From assembly GCA_023451915.1 (NCBI GenBank), contig JAEXXS010000482.1, positions 1-5,670 of the forward strand: a stretch of DNA of 5,670 nucleotides. Direction: 5' to 3'. The notes beneath the pieces are model-generated. The model saw only the letters and a list, made by a program, of their open reading frames with translations. It was not told the origin of the DNA and searched no databases. Positions 1-5,670 of the stretch are shown here, piece after piece (position 1 is the stretch's first letter; every line of letters starts with the position of its first letter). The position numbers and the translations under genes are program-made. This stretch comes from Pseudomonadota bacterium. Its GTDB lineage: Bacteria > Pseudomonadota > Alphaproteobacteria > Rhizobiales > Rhizobiaceae.

Positions 1-1471
<1,471 letters not shown>

Positions 1472-1528
1472 GGTGTCTTCTGAGGCTTTCTGGGCGGTTC
1501 TCTGGATGGGCTTTAAAATTCCGCCCTG

Positions 1529-1557
1529 CTTGTCCGCGACAAAAGCCATTCTGTCAA
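1529..1557 (-). promoter_or_regulatory. weak candidate promoter for uup
   Basis: On the minus strand a perfect TTGACA (1557-1552) is followed after 17 bases by GACAAG (1534-1529), which matches the -10 consensus at only three of six positions. It lies downstream of the lipoprotein terminator and about 60 bases before the uup ATG, where a promoter is expected. The -10 match is poor, so this is a guess from position and the -35 box. Confidence 0.25.
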
Positions 1558-1580
1558 ATGGATCGATAAGAAACCGGCAT

Positions 1581-1613
1581 GAAAAACAAACAGGCCGGGT
1601 TTCCCCGGCCTGT
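1581..1613 (-). terminator. Rho-independent terminator of the lipoprotein gene
   Basis: A perfect 10-bp GC-rich stem is formed by 1590-1599 (acaggccggg) and 1604-1613 (cccggcctgt) with a 4-base loop. Read on the minus strand, the stem is followed by TTTGTTTTTC (1589-1580), a good T tract. On the plus strand no T run follows directly, so it is directional. It sits about 48 bases after the stop of the glycine-zipper gene and separates that gene from uup. Confidence 0.9.
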
Positions 1614-1660
1614 CCGTGATTGATTTTCAAGCCTGAAGGCTGAAACTTATTGGCCCAAGC

Positions 1661-1945
1661 TTACTGGCAGCGAGCTTCGTAGATGCGGCCATAATTGTCG
1701 CGATAGCGGCAGTACTGGACGCCATTACGCGACTGAGCAGCGCCAACCAGCGTACCTGCGACCGCGCCGATCGCTGCACCGGTGAGAGCGCCGCGGCCAT
1801 TGCCGCCGATGGCGCCACCAGCGAGCGCGCCGATTGCTGCACCGCCAACGCCGTAACCAGCCGTACGCTGTTCGTTGGTCGTGCATGCTGCTGTTGACAA
1901 AGCGAGCACCCCGGCAACCGCAATCATGGAAAGACGTGATTTCAT
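1661..1945 (-). CDS. glycine zipper 2TM-domain lipoprotein (17-kDa surface antigen type)
   Basis: A 94-residue envelope protein. Residues 1-20 form a lipoprotein signal peptide: a basic start (MKSR), a hydrophobic core, then STAAC with Cys21 as the likely lipidated residue. Position -3 is Thr rather than Leu, so the lipobox is acceptable but not ideal. Residues 30-70 are Gly/Ala-rich and contain two similar glycine-zipper repeats (GGAAIGALAGGAIGG at 34-48 and TGAAIGAVAGTLVG at 55-68), the pattern of the Rickettsia 17-kDa-antigen / 2TM family. The polar tail (71-94) has Cys79 and Cys93 flanking an aromatic, basic stretch; a disulfide is possible. The ATG at 1945 is preferred over an in-frame ATG at 1972 because AGGAGA lies 7 bases upstream of it and the signal peptide begins there. 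It is read in the same direction as the thiamine kinase gene, 112 bases downstream of it, and has its own terminator. Precise function is unknown; members are outer-membrane or cell-wall associated. Confidence 0.85.
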   Translation of the reverse strand: MKSRLSMIAVAGVLALSTAACTTNEQRTAGYGVGGAAIGALAGGAIGGNGRGALTGAAIGAVAGTLVGAAQSRNGVQYCRYRDNYGRIYEARCQ

Positions 1946-1952
1946 CAAACAA

Positions 1953-1958
1953 TCTCCT
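1953..1958 (-). promoter_or_regulatory. ribosome binding site deciding the lipoprotein start
   Basis: The minus strand reads AGGAGA, 7 bases before the ATG at 1945-1943. The alternative in-frame ATG at 1972 has no comparable site, so this motif fixes the start. Confidence 0.8.
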
Positions 1959-2057
1959 GTCAAAGTTGACATTTCAGGTGCCGATTTTGCGTCCCCAATT
2001 TCGGCGTCAGCGAATTTACCCGCTTACTGCATTTGAAATACGTTTCGCTATCGAGCG

Positions 2058-2735
2058 TCAAGCCTTTTCAATCGATAAGGTTAGCGGCACACTGTTGGCA
2101 TGGTCGGAATTTAAGTTTGCGACAAGTATCGCTAGGCCAGAACGCACAGTAATGTGAAGTGTTCCACGCACTATATTAGAAACTGTCCACGAAGAACCAA
2201 AAGGCAAGGTCACGTTGTCTAACGGCCACTCAGCATTTGTGATTGAAAGCCCGTCCAAAGGAGAGAAACTGATGACGCTGAAAAGCGTGCCATCGGGGAA
2301 ATCATAGGCAAATTCGCCAGATGTCACCGGCCAGGCTTCTTCCGCACCGCTGGAAAGAAACACATCGCGGCCCTTTTCCGCCTGCGCCGTCGCCATGGTG
2401 AGATGCAGCAGCGTGTGGTCGGTGCGCTGACCGCCGAAAGCACCGCACAAAATGGCGCGCGTTGCGCCACGGGCAAAGGCTTCCTCGAAAGCCAGTTCGC
2501 CATCCGTCATGTCCTTGGCGCGGGGAAAGGTCTTTCGCGGCACATGCGCATATTGCTCGATGAGGGCTTGCGGCGTCGAATCGAAGTCGCCAAGCCAGAG
2601 TTCCGGCTCGACGCCCAAGGCTGCCGCATGGCGAATGCCGCCATCGGCGGCCAGAATGCGCGCGCCAGCTATCTGCCGCCGCAGCCGTTCGGTTACGACG
2701 AGATCGCCGCCGAGAAGGATGACGAATGTGCTCAT
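2058..2735 (-). CDS. thiN: thiamine pyrophosphokinase (thiamine diphosphokinase)
   Basis: This cytoplasmic enzyme transfers pyrophosphate from ATP to thiamine, giving TPP in one step, as needed to use imported thiamine. The 225-residue length fits the bacterial family. Conserved motifs appear in order: GG at 9-10, ADGG at 30-33, GDFDS at 49-53, KDMTDGELA at 74-82 and GAFGGQRTDH at 98-107; the aspartates are those used for metal and nucleotide binding in the family. The C-terminal beta domain that binds thiamine follows (about 140-205), with the usual phrases SVISFSPLDGLSI and LPFGSSWTVSN. The position after SN, often Glu in this family, is Ile here. About 18 residues follow the last family strand. 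A stop codon lies just upstream in frame, so ATG 2735 is the first possible start; the ribosome binding site (GAGCGG) is weak. The gene is divergent from thiBP across the riboswitch leader, which supports a salvage role. The symbol thiN follows the B. subtilis kinase. The 3' part of the gene is clearly AT-richer than the rest. Confidence 0.93.
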   Translation of the reverse strand: MSTFVILLGGDLVVTERLRRQIAGARILAADGGIRHAAALGVEPELWLGDFDSTPQALIEQYAHVPRKTFPRAKDMTDGELAFEEAFARGATRAILCGAFGGQRTDHTLLHLTMATAQAEKGRDVFLSSGAEEAWPVTSGEFAYDFPDGTLFSVISFSPLDGLSITNAEWPLDNVTLPFGSSWTVSNIVRGTLHITVRSGLAILVANLNSDHANSVPLTLSIEKA

Positions 2736-2807
2736 AAGCCGCTCATATCATGGGCAAATCGCAGCTGGAAGTCCGCCGTGCCTGAGTTTGCAAGGGTTTT
2801 GCCTCTC

Positions 2808-2836
2808 TTGCCCTTCATCGCCTGACATATTAATGT
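2808..2836 (+). promoter_or_regulatory. weak candidate promoter for the thiBP leader
   Basis: TTGCCC (2808-2813) is followed after 17 bases by TAATGT (2831-2836), just ahead of the riboswitch that begins near 2845. The position is right for a transcript that includes the whole aptamer. Both boxes are imperfect, and the -10 matches at about three of six positions, so the exact promoter is uncertain. Confidence 0.3.
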
Positions 2837-2837
2837 C
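2824..2837. repeat. short inverted repeat GACAT-ATTA-ATGTC
   Basis: Perfect 5-base arms (2824-2828 and 2833-2837) flank a 4-base centre that is itself nearly symmetric. It overlaps the candidate -10 region of thiB and lies in the only stretch shared by the divergent kinase and thiB control regions. It could be a protein-binding site, but its small size means chance is a real alternative. Confidence 0.35.
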
Positions 2838-2844
2838 GCAACGC

Positions 2845-2941
2845 TCTAACGGGGTGCCATTTGTTCCCATGAATGGCTGAGAGGTTTTTAAAAAGCCAAC
2901 CCGCTGAACCTGATCCGGTTTGCACCGGCGGAGGGATTAGA
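2845..2941 (+). promoter_or_regulatory. TPP riboswitch (thi box)
   Basis: A cis-acting RNA aptamer for thiamine pyrophosphate in the leader of thiBP. Direct signs are P1 TCTAA (2845-2849) pairing with TTAGA (2937-2941), P2 GGGT (2852-2855) with ACCC (2899-2902), and P3 GCCATT (2856-2861) with AATGGC (2872-2877). The conserved CTGAGA is at 2877-2882 and the hallmark CTGAACCTGATCCGG at 2904-2918. P4 CCGGT (2915-2919) pairs with ACCGG (2924-2928), followed by GCGGAGGGA (2928-2936), the 3' conserved block. In bacteria this class normally lowers expression when TPP is plentiful. No terminator with a T tract follows, so control of translation of thiB is the likelier outcome here. The aptamer ends about 120 bases before the thiB ATG. 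Confidence 0.97.
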
Positions 2942-2954
2942 TGCTGCTCTGCGG

Positions 2955-3007
2955 CACGATCCCGAAAAGTGGCAGCCTTGAGTTCCAACTTTTCGGGCAT
3001 GATTGTG
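2955..3007 (+). repeat. long palindrome in the thiBP leader, resembling Rhizobiales intergenic repeats
   Basis: Perfect 10-base arms, cccgaaaagt (2961-2970) and acttttcggg (2988-2997), enclose a 17-base loop. After a 4-base bulge (2998-3001) the stem extends with cacgat (2955-2960) pairing to attgtg (3002-3007) with one G-U pair. Sequences of the type CCCGAAAAGT near ATCATGC recur between genes in Brucella and other Rhizobiales (RIME-like or Bru-RS-like elements), as I recall, so this may be a copy of such a family. No T tract follows on either strand, so it is not a standard terminator. Confidence 0.75.
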
Positions 3008-3030
3008 TTCCTGAACCCAAGCGGCGCTAT

Positions 3031-3053
3031 ATCCTTTTAACTTGATGAAAGGA
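3031..3053 (+). promoter_or_regulatory. hairpin that can mask the thiB ribosome binding site
   Basis: TCCTTTT (3032-3038) is complementary to GAAAGGA (3047-3053) over 7 pairs, one of them U-G, with an 8-base loop. GAAAGGA is the Shine-Dalgarno sequence of thiB, 9 bases before the ATG at 3063. The hairpin would block ribosome entry. It is a plausible expression platform for the upstream TPP riboswitch; the pairing is visible, its regulatory use is inferred. Confidence 0.6.
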
Positions 3054-3062
3054 CGTGCCGTT

Positions 3063-4067
3063 ATGCGGCTGTTATCTTTGCTGGCCTTCTCTTTCGCGGC
3101 AGCCGTTAGTGTGGCCCCTGCTGCACAGGCGAAAGACAAACTCACCATCTATACCTATGATAGTTTCATTTCCGAATGGGGTCCCGGTCCCAAGGTGAAG
3201 GAAAACTTCGAGAAGGAATGCGATTGCGAGATCAACTGGGTTGCATCCGCTGACGGCGTGGCGCTTCTCAACCGGCTGAAGCTTGAAGGCGGCAACACCA
3301 AGGCGGATATCGTGCTTGGCCTCGACGCCAATCTGACCACGGAAGCGCGCGCCACGGGCTACTTCGCGCCAAGCGGCATCGATCTTGGCAATGTCAGCGT
3401 GCCCGGTGACTTCAAGGACGATATTTTCGTGCCCTATGACTCTGGCTATTTCGCCATTGTCTATGATTCGGAAAAGCTGCCCAATCCGCCTAAGAGCCTG
3501 AAGGAACTGGTCGAAGGCGACCCGTCGCAGAAGATCGTGCTTCAAGACCCGCGCACCTCGACGCCCGGTCTTGGCATGCTCTTATGGATGAAGGCCGTCT
3601 ATGGCGATCAGGCGGGCGATGCCTGGCAGAAATTGCAGAAGCGTATTCTCACCGTCACGCCCGGCTGGTCGGAAGCCTATGGTCTCTTCACCAAGGGGGA
3701 AGCGCCGATGGTGCTCTCCTATACCAGTTCGCCCGCCTATCATGTCATTGCGGAGAAGACGGATCGCTACAAGGCGCTGGCCTATCCGGAAGGCAATTAC
3801 CTCCAGATCGAGCTTGCCGCTCAGACAACCACCGGCGCGAAGAACCCGCTGGCGCAGAAATTCCTGTCCTTCATGACCGGCCCCGGCTTTCAGGATGTTA
3901 TCCCGGAAACCAACTGGATGTTCCCGGCAGGCAAGACATCGACGCCCCTTCCCGCCGCTTTCGACGCCTTGCCGAAACCGGAAAAGACCTTGCTCATTCC
4001 GTCCGACGAGGTTGCGAAGAACCGCAAGGCCTGGGTCGATGAATGGCTGGCAGCCACCAGCAAATGA
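3063..4067 (+). CDS. thiB: thiamine ABC transporter substrate-binding protein ThiB
   Basis: The periplasmic receptor of the ThiBPQ importer; it captures thiamine, thiamine monophosphate and TPP and delivers them to ThiP. The 334-residue protein begins with a signal peptide (MRLLSLL..., hydrophobic core, AQA at 21-23, cleavage before Lys24). The mature part matches E. coli ThiB closely as remembered: LTIYTYDSF at 27-35, WGPGP at 39-43, a Cys-X-Cys at 53-55, DGVALLNRL at 64-72, KADIVLGLD at 80-88, QDPRTSTPG at 161-169, GWSEAYGLF at 201-209 and SYTSSPAYH at 219-227. Trp202 and Tyr220 fall in regions that line the thiamine pocket in the family. The ATG at 3063 is chosen because GAAAGGA lies 9 bases upstream and the signal peptide starts there; TTG 3042 and ATG 3045 in the same frame would add 7 or 6 residues and lie before or within that site. 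The gene is first in the operon, behind a TPP riboswitch, and its stop overlaps the thiP start. Confidence 0.97.
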   Translation: MRLLSLLAFSFAAAVSVAPAAQAKDKLTIYTYDSFISEWGPGPKVKENFEKECDCEINWVASADGVALLNRLKLEGGNTKADIVLGLDANLTTEARATGYFAPSGIDLGNVSVPGDFKDDIFVPYDSGYFAIVYDSEKLPNPPKSLKELVEGDPSQKIVLQDPRTSTPGLGMLLWMKAVYGDQAGDAWQKLQKRILTVTPGWSEAYGLFTKGEAPMVLSYTSSPAYHVIAEKTDRYKALAYPEGNYLQIELAAQTTTGAKNPLAQKFLSFMTGPGFQDVIPETNWMFPAGKTSTPLPAAFDALPKPEKTLLIPSDEVAKNRKAWVDEWLAATSK

Positions 4068-5670
4068 TCCACGCTCCGGCAGGCAAAGCGACACACTCCA
4101 CCCCCGCGATGAAACCCGTCGCGGGGGCTTTGGCGCTTGCTTTCCTTGCCGTGCTGGCCGGTGGTGCTCTTGTCGCACTTGCCTTTGAAGCGAGCGGCGG
4201 CTTCGATGCCGCCGCAAATTTCGACGCCTATCTCTGGCGAACCGCCCGTTTCACCATCGCACAGGCCATCGCGTCGAGCCTGCTTTCAATCGCCTTTGCT
4301 ATTCCCGTTGCGCGCGCCTTGCATTCGGAAGCGCATTTTCCCGGACGGGGTTTTATTCTGCGGCTGTTCGCTCTGCCGCTCGCGCTGCCTGCCCTTGTCG
4401 CCGTGCTGGGCGTGACCAGCATTTATGGTCGAAACGGCCTCATCGCCCACATGTCGGATGCGGTAGGACACCCTTTCCAGCCGGATATCTATGGCATTAC
4501 GGGTATTCTGATCGCGCATGTGTTCTTCAACATGCCGCTGGCGGTACGGCTCATCCTCGCCGCTTATGAAACGATACCGGCAGACTATTGGAAACTTGCG
4601 GCTCAGCTTGGCATGGGCAATCGCGCCCGTTTCCGGCTGATCGAGTGGCCAGTTATCCGCCGCAGCCTGCCCGGCATGGCGGGGCTGATCTTCATGCTCT
4701 GCGTGACGAGCTTCACCACCGTGCTGACGCTGGGCGGCGGTCCGCGCGCGACGACGCTGGAAGTGGCGATCTATCAAAGCCTGCATTTCGATTTTGACCC
4801 GGCGCGCGCCGTAGCGCTCACCGTCACCCAGCTTGGGCTGACCTTGTTGATCCTGCTCGCCCTGCGTCTGACCGGGCGTCCTTCCGAAGAAGGTTTTACC
4901 CACACGGCGACACCGCGCCGCTATGGCGGGCCTTCCCGGGGTGAACGTCTGCTCAACATTGTCGCTATTCTCACCGGCTTTCTTTATGTCGCCTTGCCGA
5001 TTGCGGGCGTGGTCGTGTCCGGCCTTGCCGCCGACCTCGCCCGCCTGCTCAGCGAACAGACGGTCTGGCGCGCCATCGGCACCAGCCTCGCGCTTGGCTT
5101 TTCTGCGGCAACGCTCTCGGTGTTTCTCTCGCTGGCGCTGGTTTCAGCGCGGGAAGCGGTCGGAGCCAACAAAATCGCCAGCCTGTTCGATACGGGCGCA
5201 AGCCTCATTCTTGTCATGCCGCCCATCGTGATCGGGGCGGGATGGTTCATCCTGCTGCGCCATTTCACCAATCCTTTTGCAATCGCGCCGGTGATGGTCG
5301 TCACGGTCAACGCAGCCATGGCCATGCCTTTCGCGGTCCGCCTGCTGCGCCCAGCCTGGGACACGGCAGCCGCGCGTCACAACCGGCTCTGCGCCCAGCT
5401 TGGCATTCATGGTTTCAACCGGCTGCGGCTCATCGACTGGCCGTCGATCCGCAGACCCTTCGGCATGGCCTTCGCTTTTGCCATGGCGCTTTCCATTGGC
5501 GACCTTGGCACAATCGCGCTGTTCGGCAGCGATGCGCTTTTGACCCTGCCCTATCTTCTCTTGCAGCGCATGGGCAGTTACCGCACATTCGATGCTGCCG
5601 GTCTGGCGCTCATTCTGGGGCTTCTCTGCCTTGGACTGATGATGCTTGCCGACCGCGCCGCCACATCCCG
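4064..5670 (+). CDS. thiP: thiamine ABC transporter permease ThiP (C-terminus beyond window)
   Basis: The inner-membrane channel of the thiamine importer. Starting at ATG 4064, which shares ATGA with the thiB stop, the frame stays open for 535 codons to the window edge. E. coli ThiP has 536 residues and the last visible helix aligns near its end, so only a few residues are probably missing. It is a fused permease with two BPD_transp_1 halves: the first visible membrane segments are about 18-41 and 63-83, the hydrophilic linker is about 270-295, and the second half follows. Each half has an EAA-like loop that contacts the ATPase: [18 protein letters not shown] near 179-196 and [17 protein letters not shown] near 444-460. 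Other family phrases include [22 protein letters not shown] and [12 protein letters not shown]. No Shine-Dalgarno sequence precedes the ATG, so translation is probably coupled to thiB; a second ATG at 4109 (residue 16) is a possible start. thiQ, encoding the ATPase, is expected next. Confidence 0.95.
   Translation, partial: MIHAPAGKATHSTPAMKPVAGALALAFLAVLAGGALVALAFEASGGFDAAANFDAYLWRTARFTIAQAIASSLLSIAFAIPVARALHSEAHFPGRGFILRLFALPLALPALVAVLGVTSIYGRNGLIAHMSDAVGHPFQPDIYGITGILIAHVFFNMPLAVRLILAAYETIPADYWKLAAQLGMGNRARFRLIEWPVIRRSLPGMAGLIFMLCVTSFTTVLTLGGGPRATTLEVAIYQSLHFDFDPARAVALTVTQLGLTLLILLALRLTGRPSEEGFTHTATPRRYGGPSRGERLLNIVAILTGFLYVALPIAGVVVSGLAADLARLLSEQTVWRAIGTSLALGFSAATLSVFLSLALVSAREAVGANKIASLFDTGASLILVMPPIVIGAGWFILLRHFTNPFAIAPVMVVTVNAAMAMPFAVRLLRPAWDTAAARHNRLCAQLGIHGFNRLRLIDWPSIRRPFGMAFAFAMALSIGDLGTIALFGSDALLTLPYLLLQRMGSYRTFDAAGLALILGLLCLGLMMLADRAATS

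Noticed and set aside
1946..1972. Lipoprotein start at ATG 1972
   Set aside because: No ribosome binding site lies before it, and it would put extra polar residues in front of a normal signal peptide; AGGAGA supports 1945.
2955..3007. Palindrome as an intrinsic terminator controlled by the riboswitch
   Set aside because: The strong stem is not followed by a T tract on either strand, so it lacks the second half of an intrinsic terminator.
3042..3062. thiB starting at TTG 3042 or ATG 3045
   Set aside because: The Shine-Dalgarno sequence GAAAGGA lies downstream of or overlaps these codons and is well placed only for ATG 3063, where the signal peptide starts.
3582..4217. Open frame of 211 codons on the minus strand across thiB and the start of thiP
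   Set aside because: It is antisense to strongly conserved ThiB sequence and the translation is low-complexity, Arg/Gly-rich shadow sequence.
4286..4903. Open frame of 205 codons on the minus strand across thiP
   Set aside because: It is opposite the permease's conserved helices and EAA loop; the Gln/Arg/His-rich product is typical of an antisense shadow.
3063..5670. Iron or polyamine transporter instead of a thiamine transporter
   Set aside because: The fused permease resembles iron permeases in design, but ThiB-specific phrases, the TPP riboswitch and the adjacent thiamine kinase all point to thiamine.

Overview
The window looks like chromosomal DNA of an alphaproteobacterium, most likely Brucella or the closely related Ochrobactrum group (family Brucellaceae). 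This rests on the GC-rich codon use (about 60-70 % in the coding regions I counted), the character of the proteins, and a Rhizobiales-style intergenic palindrome. The genus is inferred from memory of the families, not from a search.

Layout. (1) Bases 1-1471, minus strand: an ABC-F ATPase of the Uup type with two complete ATPase cassettes, cut off at the window's left edge. (2) Bases 1472-1660: a short intergenic gap with a clear intrinsic terminator for the next gene (minus strand) and a weak candidate promoter for uup. (3) Bases 1661-1945, minus: a small glycine-zipper lipoprotein of the 17-kDa-antigen / 2TM type. (4) Bases 2058-2735, minus: thiamine pyrophosphokinase. (5) Bases 2736-3062, 327 bases without a gene: a divergent control region. 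It holds a small inverted repeat, a TPP riboswitch (thi box) on the plus strand, a long palindrome, and a hairpin that can mask the ribosome binding site of thiB. (6) Bases 3063-4067, plus: thiB, the periplasmic thiamine-binding protein. (7) Bases 4064-5670, plus: thiP, the fused two-domain permease, overlapping thiB by 4 bases (ATGA) and open at the right edge, almost at its full family length. thiQ, the ATPase, is expected just beyond.

How the genes fit together. ThiB, ThiP and the expected ThiQ import thiamine, its monophosphate and pyrophosphate. The divergent kinase converts imported thiamine to the cofactor TPP. TPP then binds the riboswitch in the thiBP(Q) leader and shuts the importer down. 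The window therefore carries a compact thiamine salvage circuit with feedback. uup and the lipoprotein are unrelated housekeeping or envelope genes.

I see no new system here. The parts most worth a second look are the leader architecture between the riboswitch and thiB, and the AT-richer 3' end of the kinase gene. No tRNA, rRNA, CRISPR array or insertion sequence was seen.
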